64,000 nt of DNA from Listeria kieliensis. Its GTDB lineage: Bacteria; Bacillota; Bacilli; Lactobacillales; Listeriaceae. A model generated the notes under the pieces. It was not told the DNA's origin, did not search any database, and saw nothing but the letters and a program-made list of their open reading frames with translations. The position numbers and the translations under genes were made by a program. The stretch spans positions 992,001-1,056,000 of the forward strand of contig NZ_LARY01000001.1 in assembly GCF_003369925.1 (NCBI RefSeq), given 5' to 3'. This document shows, one piece after another, positions 47,148-57,026 of this stretch; the stretch's first letter is position 1, and each line of letters opens with the position of its first letter.

Positions 47148-49452
47148 AATCTTCCCGGTCAGGTTCTCCGAGTGATTCTATGTTTACACGACGTGGTTTG
47201 CTTCCTTCGTGTGGGCCAACAACCCCGCGTTGCTCCATTTCATCAATCAAGCGCGCTGCTCGGTTGTATCCAATTCTAAATTTCCGTTGCAACATCGAAA
47301 CAGAAGCTGTTTGCATTTCAACCACGAGAGCCACTGCCTCGTCATATAGCTCGTCTTCTGCTTCCTCTGTATGTTCAGGAATATCATCAGGAATCATCTC
47401 TTCATCATACTGCGCTTTTTGCTGTGAAATTGTAAAATCAACGATATTTTCCACTTCTTCATCAGACAGAAAAGCACCTTGCACACGAGTTGGTTTACTT
47501 GATCCGACTGGCAAGAATAGCATGTCTCCTCGGCCTAACAACTTTTCTGCTCCCCCCATATCTAAAATCGTCCGAGAATCGGTTGCACTTGAAACTGCAA
47601 AAGCGATTCTTGAAGGGATATTTGCTTTAATCACCCCAGTGATAACATCAACAGAAGGTCTTTGCGTTGCGATAATCAAATGGATACCCGCTGCCCGAGC
47701 CATTTGAGCAAGCCTTGTAATCGCATCTTCTACATCATTTGATGCAACCATCATCAAGTCAGCCAGTTCATCGACAATCACAACAATGTAAGGAAGTTCT
47801 GCTTGTTTTTCTTCATTTTTTTCGTTATGTTTTCGCACCTGTTCATTATAGCCTTCCATATTTCGTGTTCCAGTATGGGAAAACAAATCATAGCGACGTT
47901 CCATCTCTGCCACGATTTTTTGCAAGGCCTGCGCTGCTTTTTTAGGATTCGTTACAACTGGTGCAAGCAAATGAGGAATCCCATTATATACGTTAAGTTC
48001 CACCATTTTCGGATCAATCATCATCATTTTTACTTCGTGCGGTTTAGCGCGAAGTAAGATACTTGTAATAATACCATTGATACAAACAGATTTTCCGCTT
48101 CCTGTTGACCCAGCAACAAGTAAATGTGGCATTTTATTTAAATGAGCTAAAACCGCATCTCCAGAAATATCGCGACCAAGAGCAATTTGGAGTTTGTCTT
48201 CAGGATGATTTTGGCTATTGTTTTCTAGTACTTCCCGAAGCGTCACCATCGCCACTTGTTGGTTCGCAACTTCAATTCCGATTGCCGATTTCCCAGGAAT
48301 AGGCGCTTCAATCCGAATATCTTTTGCTGCGAGCGCAAGCGCAATATCATCGCTAAGAGAAACAATCCGACTCACTTTTACTCCCACTGCCGGCTGCACT
48401 TCATATTTCGTAACCGCAGGCCCTAAGTGTACTTGAGTTATTTTCGCCTTTACACCAAAACTATCGAAGGTTTCTTCCAGTTTCCGCGCATTTGCTTCAA
48501 TTTGTTGATATTCTTTAGACTGATCCACTGATTTAGCTTCATTTAAAAGCGATAATGGTGGAAGTTGGTAGATTTCATTTTCAAATGATTCCTGCTCAAA
48601 GCGCATTTCTTGAATGGTTTCTTCTTCCTCTTCAGTTTGGTGATTAGCTTTTGCAGCATTTTCTTCTTTCTTTGCGGCATTAAAATTCGAGATGATTGGT
48701 GGTTTATTCTCTTTCTCTTCTTTTACGACCTTTTCCACCGGCTCTTTGACCTTATCATCTGGTTCTACTTTTACTTGTTCTTTTTCTTGTTTCTTTAATT
48801 CTTGCTTTGCTTTACGCAATTCAGCCTTTTCTTTTGCAAGCCGAGCCTTTTCTCTCCAATTTGTGTAAACAACACGCAATTTCTCCCAAACGACACTTAA
48901 TGGAACTCCGGAAGCAAGCGATAAACCAAACACAACTAAAAATAACGCAAAAATATTTGTGCCAACTGCCGAAATAAGAAAATAAGTGATCGCTGTAATA
49001 ACAGCTCCAATCATCCCCCCACCGACAGAAGCAATTTGTTCAGGATGAAGAATGTTTTGAAAGGCTAGATGACTGGAAAACCCTAGAATCGTTTGATCTG
49101 CAGGAAGAGCTTTTAACATTAAGCTCATATGTAGTAAAACAGCAAGACCAATTGCAATTAAATAAATCCCTACAAGTCGCTTAGCAAAAAAGTGAGGAAT
49201 CGTTCTTTTGAATAGTAAATAGCCCCCGCAAATAATCATACCCAGCAGTAAACCTAAACTAAGCGAACCAATTATAAACTCACCTACTGTATAGAAAAAA
49301 GTTCCAACAAAACCAAGCTGGAATAAGCCGAGTAAGCCAATAACAATTAAAATGAATCCGCTAATCTCTTTTCCGTAGTGATTTTGTTTTTTCTTTGAAC
49401 GTGTTCCCTTGCGTTTTCCTGCCGCATTGGTCTTTTTTTTTTGTGCAGCCAA
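47146..49452 (-). CDS. ftsK: DNA translocase FtsK/SpoIIIE
   Basis: Septal DNA pump for chromosome segregation, 768 residues. Four or five N-terminal membrane helices (to about 180), charged linker (about 200-295), alpha/beta motor with Walker [15 protein letters not shown] (Lys about 454) and Walker [14 protein letters not shown], and the C-terminal gamma winged helix (about 700-765; [21 protein letters not shown]) that reads KOPS/SRS. The frame extends to 49524, but TTG at 49452 ([11 protein letters not shown]) with GGGAGGAG is the likely start; a run of about ten A follows and could allow slippage. Lies between tepA and the BMP operon as in Bacillus spoIIIE. Confidence 0.95.
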   Translation of the reverse strand: MAAQKKKTNAAGKRKGTRSKKKQNHYGKEISGFILIVIGLLGLFQLGFVGTFFYTVGEFIIGSLSLGLLLGMIICGGYLLFKRTIPHFFAKRLVGIYLIAIGLAVLLHMSLMLKALPADQTILGFSSHLAFQNILHPEQIASVGGGMIGAVITAITYFLISAVGTNIFALFLVVFGLSLASGVPLSVVWEKLRVVYTNWREKARLAKEKAELRKAKQELKKQEKEQVKVEPDDKVKEPVEKVVKEEKENKPPIISNFNAAKKEENAAKANHQTEEEEETIQEMRFEQESFENEIYQLPPLSLLNEAKSVDQSKEYQQIEANARKLEETFDSFGVKAKITQVHLGPAVTKYEVQPAVGVKVSRIVSLSDDIALALAAKDIRIEAPIPGKSAIGIEVANQQVAMVTLREVLENNSQNHPEDKLQIALGRDISGDAVLAHLNKMPHLLVAGSTGSGKSVCINGIITSILLRAKPHEVKMMMIDPKMVELNVYNGIPHLLAPVVTNPKKAAQALQKIVAEMERRYDLFSHTGTRNMEGYNEQVRKHNEKNEEKQAELPYIVVIVDELADLMMVASNDVEDAITRLAQMARAAGIHLIIATQRPSVDVITGVIKANIPSRIAFAVSSATDSRTILDMGGAEKLLGRGDMLFLPVGSSKPTRVQGAFLSDEEVENIVDFTISQQKAQYDEEMIPDDIPEHTEEAEDELYDEAVALVVEMQTASVSMLQRKFRIGYNRAARLIDEMEQRGVVGPHEGSKPRRVNIESLGEPDRED

Positions 49453-49552
49453 AAAATCTCCTCCCAATCTAGTCAACATACTGGTCTTATTATAGCACAT
49501 GAGATAAATGACAAACTCCACCAAAAGACCTATTTAGCAAACAAATGTACGT

Positions 49553-49590
49553 AAAAAACTGGACACCCTATCAAGAGAGTTGTCCAGTTT
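49553..49590 (-). terminator. Terminator after tepA
   Basis: 10-bp stem AAACTGGACA/TGTCCAGTTT and T-rich tail on the minus strand. Confidence 0.9.
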
Positions 49591-49594
49591 AGCA

Positions 49595-50167
49595 TTATTT
49601 CACTTCACTTTGATTTTGAATAATTTGATTGACGATTCCATAGTCAATCGCTTCGTTAGCTGAAAGCCAGAAATTGCGGTCTGTATCTTCGACAACTTTT
49701 TCAAAATCTTGCCCAGTTGCTTCACTAATTAAACGGTTAATTCTTTCACGCATCCGTACAATTTCGCGAGCTTCAATTTCGATTTCACTACTTTGGCCTT
49801 GAACGCCACCGAGTGGTTGATGAATCATATAACGAGTATTTGGCAAACTGTAACGGTTTTCTTTTTTCGCAGCCAGATAGATGGTAATTCCTGCACTCGC
49901 CACCCAACCAGTTCCAATAATTCGAACTTCTGGTTTAATATACTGGATCAAGTCATGAATAGTATCGCCTGCTTCCACGTGACCCCCTTGACTATTGATA
50001 AAAATCGTAATCGGTTCGTCCCCTAAAGCCGCTAAAAGTAAAAGCTGTTTTGAAACTTCTTTCGCTAAATCTTGATTGATTTCTCCATAAAGAAAAATGG
50101 TACGTGTATCAATCAATTTTTCAGTCAAAATCTGACTCATATCTTTTGATTTGTTTTCTTCTGCCAT
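49595..50167 (-). CDS. tepA: ClpP-like serine peptidase TepA (YmfB type)
   Basis: 190 residues, ClpP/crotonase-fold protease linked in Bacillus to protein translocation and signal-peptide removal. Catalytic Ser91 in GWVASAGITIYLA and His116 in YMIHQPLGG, plus the Asp region near VEDTDRNFWLSANEA. Shorter than I recall for Bacillus TepA (about 245), mainly at the N-terminus. ATG preceded by AGAGGATG. Next to ftsK as in Bacillus. Confidence 0.9.
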   Translation of the reverse strand: MAEENKSKDMSQILTEKLIDTRTIFLYGEINQDLAKEVSKQLLLLAALGDEPITIFINSQGGHVEAGDTIHDLIQYIKPEVRIIGTGWVASAGITIYLAAKKENRYSLPNTRYMIHQPLGGVQGQSSEIEIEAREIVRMRERINRLISEATGQDFEKVVEDTDRNFWLSANEAIDYGIVNQIIQNQSEVK

Positions 50168-50226
50168 TTTGACACATCCTCTCTTTTGCTCACGTACTTA
50201 TTTTAACTGTTTGGTCAACAAAGGTC

Positions 50227-50266
50227 AAAAGAAAACTCCTCCCTTTAGAGGTGAGGAGTTTTCTTT
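50227..50266 (-). terminator. Terminator overlapping the end of yitT
   Basis: Stem GAAAACTCCTC with GAGGAGTTTTC, T-rich tail on the minus strand; the stop codon is in the loop. Confidence 0.88.
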
Positions 50267-51162
50267 GTCATCATTTTTCCGCCTTTGACTTCTGACATGC
50301 TTCCACCGACGGCTAAGAAAGCATCCGGATCAATTTCATCCAAAATCGATTTCAATTTAACTTCTTCGAATCGTGAAATAATCACGAAAATCACTTTATT
50401 CATTTCACCAGAATAACCACCTGTCGCTTCAATATAGGTGACACTTTTTCCAAGTTGCTCCATGATTTCAAGACCAATTTCTTCGTGATAGCGGCTAATA
50501 ATAAACGCACTTTTCGATTCATCCATTCCCTGAATGACGATGTCAATCACTTTATATGCTAAGAAATAAGTAATCAGCGAATACATTGCACGATCCCAGT
50601 TAAAAGCAAAACCCGCTACTGAAAAAATTAAGATGTTGATGACCATGATGATTTGCCCTGTTGAAAAAGGCGTTTTCCCGTTCACAATGATCGAAACAAT
50701 CTCTGTTCCATCAAGTGCTCCACCATTACGAATCACGAGACCAACACCAAGTCCGAGCGTCACTCCCCCAAAAACCGTAGCGAGCAAAAGATCATCTGTA
50801 ACGGGATGTGCGGAATGAAGAAGGAGCGTCACAGTCGACATGACGGCAATCCCGTATAATGTGAAAAGAGCAAAGACTTTGCCAATCTTTCGGTAACCAA
50901 TAATAAAAAAAGGAATATTTAAAACAAAGGTAAGTACGCCAAGGGGTAGCGGCGTAAGTTGAGAAACAATAATCGAGATACCGACGATCCCACCATCTAG
51001 AATCTGATTATTTACGAGGAAAAGCTCAAGACCGATTCCCATGAGGATGGCACCGATCGTAATCATCAAAAAGCGGTATGTAAACCATTTCCATTTTCTA
51101 CGGCGATAAAGCAAGACTTCCTGCGCCGCTTTTTCTTCTAGCAATAAGCTGTCTGACTTCAT
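50245..51162 (-). CDS. YitT-family membrane protein (DUF161/DUF2179)
   Basis: 305 residues: about five or six membrane helices (about 28-205; GLELFLVNNQILDGGIVGISII, NGGALDGTEIVSIIVN) followed by a cytosolic DUF2179 domain (about 215-295; GGYSGEMNKVIFVIISRFE). Function unknown; some paralogues are implicated in drug sensitivity or ion transport, which cannot be transferred here. Divergent from trhO. An extended -10 (TGC then TATACT) lies upstream near 51248. Confidence 0.9.
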   Translation of the reverse strand: MKSDSLLLEEKAAQEVLLYRRRKWKWFTYRFLMITIGAILMGIGLELFLVNNQILDGGIVGISIIVSQLTPLPLGVLTFVLNIPFFIIGYRKIGKVFALFTLYGIAVMSTVTLLLHSAHPVTDDLLLATVFGGVTLGLGVGLVIRNGGALDGTEIVSIIVNGKTPFSTGQIIMVINILIFSVAGFAFNWDRAMYSLITYFLAYKVIDIVIQGMDESKSAFIISRYHEEIGLEIMEQLGKSVTYIEATGGYSGEMNKVIFVIISRFEEVKLKSILDEIDPDAFLAVGGSMSEVKGGKMMTKKTPHL

Positions 51163-51304
51163 AGTTCGTCACTTCCTGTCACTTTACAATTTGCTCATTT
51201 ATCAGAAAATATTTTTGTGTTTTATTAAATTTTTTACTCTTTTTAAGTATAGCATAAGCGGTCTGTGCTTGTCTTTTCTCGTTACCATATACAAGAATTT
51301 TTTC

Positions 51305-51334
51305 TTGCAGCCAACTACTTATCTATAGTATAGT
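51305..51334 (+). promoter_or_regulatory. SigA-type promoter for trhO
   Basis: -35 TTGCAG (51305-51310), 18-bp spacer, -10 TATAGT (51329-51334). Confidence 0.65.
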
Positions 51335-51416
51335 TATAGTTGCGCAATGTGCGGAGATGATTCACATGCTGCACTTTTCACAAGCAAAAACACAAAACTA
51401 AAGGTGGTAAAAAAAT

Positions 51417-52385
51417 ATGAGTGACTATCAAGTGTTGTTATACTACAAATACACGACAATTGATGATCCAGAAACCTTTGCGAAAGAGCATCTTGCTTTT
51501 TGTAAAGAAATTGGGCTAAAAGGACGTATTCTTGTTGCTGAAGAAGGAATCAACGGAACCGTATCGGGAACGACCGAGGCAACTGAAAAGTATAAAAACG
51601 CAATGCACGCCGATCCAAGATTTTCGGATATGGTCTTCAAAATTGACGAAGCTGATAAACATGCTTTCAAAAAGATGTTTGTTCGTCCGCGTAAGGAAAT
51701 TGTGTCCCTTCATTTGGAACACGACCTTAGCCCACTTGAAGTGACCGGAAAATATCTTGAACCCGAAGAATTTCGAGAAGCTTTGCAAGACCCGGATACA
51801 GTCATTTTAGATGCAAGAAACGATTATGAATATGACCTTGGCCATTTTCGTGGGGCTATTCGTCCCGATATCAAAGCTTTCCGTGAACTACCAAATTGGG
51901 TCGAAGAAAATCGTGATCAATTTGATGGCAAAAAAGTGGTTACTTACTGCACCGGCGGCATTCGTTGTGAAAAATTCTCTGGCTGGCTCAAAACAGCTGG
52001 TTTTGACGATGTTGCTCAGCTTCACGGTGGCATTGCTACTTATGGAAAAAATGAAAAAACAAAAGGTGAATTCTGGGATGGCATGATGTATGTTTTTGAT
52101 GAACGCATTTCCGTTCCAATCAACCGTGTAGAGCACACAATCGTTGGGAAAGATCATTTCGATGGCACACCTTGCGAACGTTACATTAATTGTGCTAACC
52201 CGCACTGTAATAAGCAAATTCTTGCCTCTGAAGAAAACGATGAAAAATACTTGCATAGCTGTTCTCATGAATGCCGTGTGCATCCAGATAACCTTTATGT
52301 CAAAAAACATAATTTGACGAAGGAACAACTTGAAGCTCGCTTAAATGCAATTGGCGAAAACTTAGAAACATCTTCTGCAAAATAA
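51417..52385 (+). CDS. trhO: tRNA uridine(34) hydroxylase TrhO (rhodanese family, UPF0176)
   Basis: 322 residues. N-terminal acylphosphatase-like region (about 1-100; [13 protein letters not shown]), rhodanese domain (about 120-220) with active Cys178 in [11 protein letters not shown], and a Cys/His-rich C-terminal part ([26 protein letters not shown]) that may bind a metal. E. coli TrhO makes 5-hydroxyuridine at tRNA position 34 using oxygen; function here by homology. ATG with AAAGGTGG upstream. One of few + strand genes; ends at a bidirectional terminator. Confidence 0.92.
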   Translation: MSDYQVLLYYKYTTIDDPETFAKEHLAFCKEIGLKGRILVAEEGINGTVSGTTEATEKYKNAMHADPRFSDMVFKIDEADKHAFKKMFVRPRKEIVSLHLEHDLSPLEVTGKYLEPEEFREALQDPDTVILDARNDYEYDLGHFRGAIRPDIKAFRELPNWVEENRDQFDGKKVVTYCTGGIRCEKFSGWLKTAGFDDVAQLHGGIATYGKNEKTKGEFWDGMMYVFDERISVPINRVEHTIVGKDHFDGTPCERYINCANPHCNKQILASEENDEKYLHSCSHECRVHPDNLYVKKHNLTKEQLEARLNAIGENLETSSAK

Positions 52386-52391
52386 TAAGGG

Positions 52392-52425
52392 AAAAGCGAT
52401 CTCAAAAGTTGAGATCGCTTTTTTT
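52392..52425. terminator. Bidirectional terminator between trhO and fni
   Basis: 12-bp stem AAGCGATCTCAA/TTGAGATCGCTT with T7 on the + strand and A/T flank on the other; overlaps the fni stop. Confidence 0.92.
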
Positions 52426-53493
52426 AGGATTAGCCAGACTTTGATAGTCAATTTGACGTGCTTCACAAAAATCTTTTAATTCGCCTGAAACGATTAATGG
52501 AGCTTGCTTTATTTCGCTTAAATTTTTGGAATCTAATAGAACAAATAAAGCCGCTAAGCTTTCCTTTAATTGTTCTACTTCCGAAATAGCCGCTTCCTTT
52601 CCATCTTTTTTCAGCCGGTACAAAATTTTGCCAGCCATTCCCGCGCTTCTCGCTCCTAAACGATAAGCTTTTACCATATCAAGTGCTGATTTGATTCCAC
52701 CAGAAGCTAAAAATTCCATATTCATCGGTTCTGCATTCTGCAAATCAAGTAAACTTTCAGCAGTCGTAAGTCCCCAATCTGTTAAGAAATCGAAAGCATG
52801 GTCTCGCCGCCGATCATTTTCAATTTGAGCGAAATTGGTACCTCCTCTTCCCCCCAGATCTACCGTACGAATTCCTAACTCGCCAAGCCTTGCCACGGTT
52901 TCTTTCCGCATGCCAAATCCAACTTCTTTCACAACAATCGGAATTTTAATTTCATCCACGTAGCGCTTCAAACTTTCTATCCAGTGACCAAATTCACGGT
53001 CTCCTTCTTTCATCACCAGTTCTTGAGCCGGATTAATATGGATTTGTAATAAGTCTGCTTCAAGCATTTCAATTGCTCTTTTAGCTTGTTCTACGGGCAC
53101 TTCTGGGCTCACATTGGCAAATAATTGTCCTGACGGATTGACTTCCCGAGCAATGCGAAAAGTTGATTCAAGCGCTTGATTTTTAAGAGCAGCGGACTGC
53201 GAGCCAACAGCCATTGCTATTTCCGTTTCTCGAGCAATTTCCGCCAACTCTTGATTGATTTTCTTTGTGTGAGCACTTCCGCCTGTCATGGCATTTATAT
53301 AAAACGGCCACTTAAAATGAAGGCCTGCAAAGCTTGTTGTTAGATCTACTTCGCTAACGCCAATTTGAGGGAGCGAAGTCCCTAAGATTTTTAATTCGTT
53401 GAAGCTTGTCCCTTGTTTCTTGTAGCTATTGTATGCAAGTGTCACGTGCTCGTCTTTTCTACGCTCTCGCAAAAGATCTTCCTTTTTTTCCAA
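52402..53493 (-). CDS. fni: Isopentenyl-diphosphate delta-isomerase type 2
   Basis: FMN- and NADPH-dependent isomerase of IPP and DMAPP, feeding undecaprenyl and quinone synthesis; 363 residues. N-terminal RRKDEHVTLAYN, substrate loop YINAMTGGS, AVGSQSAAL, and FMN phosphate site VDLGGRGGTNFAQIE, LLASGGI-like EFLASGGIKSALD, and GARSAGMAGKIL. TTG start at 53493 with GGGA upstream. Listeria has both mevalonate and MEP routes in part of the genus, and type 2 enzyme is the Gram-positive form. Confidence 0.95.
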   Translation of the reverse strand: MEKKEDLLRERRKDEHVTLAYNSYKKQGTSFNELKILGTSLPQIGVSEVDLTTSFAGLHFKWPFYINAMTGGSAHTKKINQELAEIARETEIAMAVGSQSAALKNQALESTFRIAREVNPSGQLFANVSPEVPVEQAKRAIEMLEADLLQIHINPAQELVMKEGDREFGHWIESLKRYVDEIKIPIVVKEVGFGMRKETVARLGELGIRTVDLGGRGGTNFAQIENDRRRDHAFDFLTDWGLTTAESLLDLQNAEPMNMEFLASGGIKSALDMVKAYRLGARSAGMAGKILYRLKKDGKEAAISEVEQLKESLAALFVLLDSKNLSEIKQAPLIVSGELKDFCEARQIDYQSLANPKKSDLNF

Positions 53494-53506
53494 AGTTTTC
53501 CCATCC

Positions 53507-53869
53507 TTAATCTATAGGCTTTGTTTCAAAAGCTGCTACTTCGCTAAACCACGTATTGACTTCTTCGGGTTCCGGCGTATACACTTTCCCGTCTTCCATG
53601 AGAATTAGTCCATGGAAAGTTTGAATGTCGTCCTCGCAGTCTTCACAGTACTCGATTTCCTCTTCGTTCCAAGCAGCGAATAGCACTTGTTTTTTTAACG
53701 CATGGTGCGGATAATTTTGAATCATTTCTTCCGCAACTATTTTATATTTCTTAAAAGCTTCTTCCTTTTCATTAAAACGGAAACGATCAAGAATCGTCTC
53801 TTCCCAGTCTTCAAAAAACCACCAAGGTTCATATTCACCCTTCGTTTTAATGATTGTCCACTCTGTCAA
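53507..53869 (-). CDS. DUF1033 family protein
   Basis: 120 residues, soluble, strongly acidic and Trp-rich near the N-terminus (EWTIIKTKGEYEPWWFFEDW), matching DUF1033; a CEDCED stretch lies mid-protein (about 76-81). Function unknown. The frame begins at ATG 53878, where AGGAG directly touches the ATG; the TTG at 53869 has that AGGAG 9 bases upstream and starts TEWTIIKTK, so I prefer it. Directly upstream of fni with a 13-bp gap, so co-transcribed. Confidence 0.88.
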   Translation of the reverse strand: MTEWTIIKTKGEYEPWWFFEDWEETILDRFRFNEKEEAFKKYKIVAEEMIQNYPHHALKKQVLFAAWNEEEIEYCEDCEDDIQTFHGLILMEDGKVYTPEPEEVNTWFSEVAAFETKPID

Positions 53870-53996
53870 AGCGACCATCTCCTAGTTTATTCACTATCCC
53901 GATTATAGCAAGCTCAAACAGGAATGTAAATTTTTGAAACTCAAACTAAAAAAAGCTACACTAGTGTTAAATGATAGAAGAAAGAAGGGATTTGTT

Positions 53997-54278
53997 ATGG
54001 CTACTGAAACAGCAATCATTCGTGTGACTGGCCTTGTTCAAGGTGTCGGTTTTCGCTATACAACTAAACATTTAGCTTATAAGTTTGATGTAAGCGGCAC
54101 TGTGAAAAACTTAGATGATGGCTCGGTTGAAATTGGCGCTCGTGCAAATAGCGATAATTTAGAAAAATTTATTGATGCTATTAAACAAGGGCCCTCTCCT
54201 GCCGCACGCGTAAATGAAGTATTTATTTACAAAGGCGCACCGGTCCCCGAACGAAAAACTTTTGATATTGTCTACTAA
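53997..54278 (+). CDS. acyP: Acylphosphatase
   Basis: Small cytosolic enzyme hydrolysing acyl phosphates, 93 residues. Motif [14 protein letters not shown] with the catalytic Arg (about 22) and [11 protein letters not shown] with the catalytic Asn (about 40). The frame reaches 53934, but MATETAIIR at 53997 has GAAGGG seven bases upstream and is the family length. Confidence 0.96.
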   Translation: MATETAIIRVTGLVQGVGFRYTTKHLAYKFDVSGTVKNLDDGSVEIGARANSDNLEKFIDAIKQGPSPAARVNEVFIYKGAPVPERKTFDIVY

Positions 54279-54296
54279 AATAAGCCTTGAATTCCC

Positions 54297-54325
54297 ACTT
54301 TATTTGGCTTATAGTTAAGGAATGA
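54297..54325 (+). promoter_or_regulatory. SigA-type promoter for the small membrane protein-yidC unit
   Basis: -35 TTGAAT (54297-54302), 17-bp spacer, -10 TATAGT (54320-54325). Confidence 0.8.
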
Positions 54326-54355
54326 CATGTTCCACGGAAAGGAGCTGATCGTACC

Positions 54356-54646
54356 GTGGGGATAATGGCGCAAATGTTTTCGGAACCTGAATTCATTTCC
54401 ATTTCCGTCACTTTCCTGTTAACGCTTGCCATCTTTCGATTTTGGCCTGCATTTCACTTTTTAAAACCTGCGATGACGACTCATGTTCGAACGATTCAAA
54501 TTTTTCATCTTCCAACTGGAAAATTGAAAATAAATGCTTTGCAGCCACTTAGTTTCGTTGTAAATTGGATCGTTGTTGCCCTTAAAAAAACACAGCCTAG
54601 TGATGATGAAACTCATTGTTCTTCCCTTTCCAGCTATGCAAATTGA
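54356..54646 (+). CDS. Small hypothetical membrane protein upstream of yidC
   Basis: 96 residues from a GTG start with GGAG 11 nt upstream. One hydrophobic segment near the N-terminus (about 13-30, ISVTFLLTLAIFRFWPAF), a short basic stretch, a second moderately hydrophobic segment (LSFVVNWIVVAL, about 63-74) and a polar tail. No family recognised. Support: a clear SigA promoter upstream, an SD, and only 23 bp to yidC, whose SD follows its stop. L. monocytogenes also has a short hypothetical gene here, as I recall. Either a small partner of membrane insertion or a leader ORF; undetermined. Confidence 0.6.
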   Translation: MGIMAQMFSEPEFISISVTFLLTLAIFRFWPAFHFLKPAMTTHVRTIQIFHLPTGKLKINALQPLSFVVNWIVVALKKTQPSDDETHCSSLSSYAN

Positions 54647-54669
54647 AATTTTAGGAGGAAATAAGAACA

Positions 54670-55491
54670 TTGAAAAAGAAACATATACTTTTAATTAGTC
54701 TGCTTCTCATTGGGCTCGTTGTCCTTTCTGGATGCAGCATGGATCCATCACAAAATCAAGATGGGTTCTTCTATAAATATTTAATTTGGCCGCTTACTTG
54801 GTTTATCCAATTTGTTGCATCCTTCTTCGGAAACAATTATGGAATTGCAATCATTATTACCACTTTAATCATTCGTGCTGCGATCATGCCTCTAAACTTG
54901 CGGACTGCAAAAGCGCAAATGGAGATGCAATCGAAGATGGCGGTCGCAAAACCTGAAATTGATGATATCCAAGCTCGGTTGAAACGTGCCGCAACGAAAG
55001 AAGAACAAACGAAGATTCAACAAGAAATGATGGTCGTTTACCAAAAATACAACATCAATCCGATGCAAATGGGTTGTTTACCGTTGCTCATTCAAATGCC
55101 TATTTTGATGGCCTTTTATTATGCTATTCGTGGTTCTGATGCGATTGCTTCGCATACGTTCTTATGGTTTAACCTCGGGTCACCAGATACGATTCTTGCT
55201 GTGATCGCTGGACTCGTATACTTGGGTCAATATTACGTTTCAATGATCGGTTACACGCCGGAACAGAAAAAACAAATGCGGATCATGGGATTACTTTCTC
55301 CCGCTATGATCCTATTCATTTCCTTCTCTGCTCCATCCGCTCTTGCACTTTACTGGGCTGTCGGCGGGATCTTCCTAGCTGGTCAAACGTTACTTACGAA
55401 AAAACTTTATATGAACAAACATCCAGAGATCAAACAAATGGAAGCAAGCGAAAAGGAATTTGAAGAAACTGTAGAAAAACAAAAGAAATAA
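54670..55491 (+). CDS. yidC: Membrane protein insertase YidC/OxaA (SpoIIIJ type)
   Basis: Inserts membrane proteins with or without SecYEG; 273 residues. Lipoprotein signal [10 protein letters not shown] with Cys22; then five helices, cytoplasmic hairpin with positively charged Lys/Arg ([14 protein letters not shown]), and the conserved Arg in helix 1 ([15 protein letters not shown]). TTG start at 54670 with AGGAGG upstream. Convergent with lisK, sharing a bidirectional terminator. Listeria usually has a second yidC elsewhere. Confidence 0.96.
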   Translation: MKKKHILLISLLLIGLVVLSGCSMDPSQNQDGFFYKYLIWPLTWFIQFVASFFGNNYGIAIIITTLIIRAAIMPLNLRTAKAQMEMQSKMAVAKPEIDDIQARLKRAATKEEQTKIQQEMMVVYQKYNINPMQMGCLPLLIQMPILMAFYYAIRGSDAIASHTFLWFNLGSPDTILAVIAGLVYLGQYYVSMIGYTPEQKKQMRIMGLLSPAMILFISFSAPSALALYWAVGGIFLAGQTLLTKKLYMNKHPEIKQMEASEKEFEETVEKQKK

Positions 55492-55494
55492 TTT

Positions 55495-55533
55495 AAAAAG
55501 CACGAAGTGAGCGATCTCACTTCGTGCTTTTTT
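55495..55533. terminator. Bidirectional terminator between yidC and lisK
   Basis: 12-bp stem GCACGAAGTGAG/CTCACTTCGTGC with A and T tracts on both sides. Confidence 0.93.
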
Positions 55534-55535
55534 AG

Positions 55536-57026
55536 CTAGTCTTTTTTCGTTTCTGTTTTTTTATTAGTAGGCTCTTTTTCGATGAGCGGGAGTGTAATTG
55601 TGATGGCTGTTCCGCTTCCTTCGACACTCTCAGCGTTAATCGTCCCTAAATAGCCTTCAACTAATTGTTTCGCAATCGCAAGTCCTAGGCCATTTCCGCC
55701 ACGCTCCCTGCTTCTTGCCTTATCTACTCGGTAAAAACGATTGAAGACTTTCTCAATTTCATCTTCTGAAATCCCAACGCCGTGGTCACGAATCACAATT
55801 TGTACTTGCTCTTTATTTTTTAACAACTGCATATTGACTTCTTTTGAGTCCCCAGAATATTTAACTGCGTTATCCATCACGATGATCAACAACTGCTCGA
55901 GGTGATTGTGTTGGATGAGCGCGAATAAATTCTTTTCGGGTTCTTCAAGTGTGAAACGAAAATCTTCATACATGATTTCAAAATTGCGTCGCACTTGCTC
56001 AACCGTATCATTGATGCTCGTAATTTGGAGTTCTTTCGTCTGCGAAACTTGTTCAGCTCTTGAAAGATCTAACATTTCTTGAACGAGCCGTTTCATCCGA
56101 TCAAGTTCTGTAAGCGAAGCTTTAAGTGATTCATCAAGCACCTCAGGGTCATTTTTCCCCCAACGGTCAAGTAGCTTAAGATGCCCTTCCATAATTTGCA
56201 CAGGTGTGCGAAGTTCATGAGAAGCGTCTTCTACAAATTGCTTTTGCTGCTCAAAACTGTTTTCAATTCGAGTCATCATATCGTTAAAAATCACTGTCAG
56301 CTCTGTAATTTCATCCCGTGATTTTGAAGTCGTTTCAATTCGTTTTTGGAAACCATTATTGCGGACATCGTTCATCCCTTTAGCAAGTTTCGTTAACGGA
56401 CGCAAGAAGTTTTGTGCAAGCAAATAGCCAAGCATACCGCTAATGAAAAGCGCTACCGCACCAAGTAAAAACATCGTCAGTAAAAGGCGCTCCATAATGC
56501 GGTTATAGCTTGTTAGTGGATTGATAATTTGCACGTACCCAATCACCGTCGAATTATCTTCCACCGACGTAATCGGACCTTGTGAAATCAACATTTTATC
56601 GCCACTAATTGTTGGTTTACTCGTCACCTTATCGCTAATATCCGTGTGAAAGTACTTTGTAAAATCATTATTAGCAGTTTTTTGGCTAGAGGTAAGGAAA
56701 TACTTGTCGAGTTGATTTCCCTTGTCATCATAAATAGCGATGACTTGGTCTTGAATTTTGCGACTGATACTTGGACTTTTATCAAAGACTTCTTTTAACA
56801 AATCAGCATTGTCCAAGTTACCCGATTTGAGGACTTGATTAGAGGTAGTTTCCGCTAGAAGCGAATTTACTTTCTCTTCTTCTTCATTTAAGAGCATTTG
56901 ACCAATCCCTTGATAAATCGCATACGAAAATAAAAAGAAAGTCAAAAAAATCGCAGCAGACGCTCCAAAAGTCCATTTAAATTTTAAAGAACGACTCTTT
57001 AGTGAAAAATTGCTAATACCTGTCAT
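55536..57026 (-). CDS. lisK: Sensor histidine kinase LisK
   Basis: Membrane sensor of the envelope-stress and osmotolerance system LisRK; 496 residues. TM1 about 19-40, extracytoplasmic sensor about 41-178, TM2 about 179-204, HAMP about 205-258, HisKA with phospho-acceptor His270 in EDASHELRTP, ATPase with N box (IVMDNAVKYS), G1 (IRDHGVGISEDE) and G2 (GGNGLGLAIAK). Overlaps lisR by 4 bp. In L. monocytogenes LisRK affects stress, antibiotic tolerance and virulence; gene context (yidC beside it) matches. Confidence 0.95.
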   Translation of the reverse strand: MTGISNFSLKSRSLKFKWTFGASAAIFLTFFLFSYAIYQGIGQMLLNEEEEKVNSLLAETTSNQVLKSGNLDNADLLKEVFDKSPSISRKIQDQVIAIYDDKGNQLDKYFLTSSQKTANNDFTKYFHTDISDKVTSKPTISGDKMLISQGPITSVEDNSTVIGYVQIINPLTSYNRIMERLLLTMFLLGAVALFISGMLGYLLAQNFLRPLTKLAKGMNDVRNNGFQKRIETTSKSRDEITELTVIFNDMMTRIENSFEQQKQFVEDASHELRTPVQIMEGHLKLLDRWGKNDPEVLDESLKASLTELDRMKRLVQEMLDLSRAEQVSQTKELQITSINDTVEQVRRNFEIMYEDFRFTLEEPEKNLFALIQHNHLEQLLIIVMDNAVKYSGDSKEVNMQLLKNKEQVQIVIRDHGVGISEDEIEKVFNRFYRVDKARSRERGGNGLGLAIAKQLVEGYLGTINAESVEGSGTAITITLPLIEKEPTNKKTETKKD

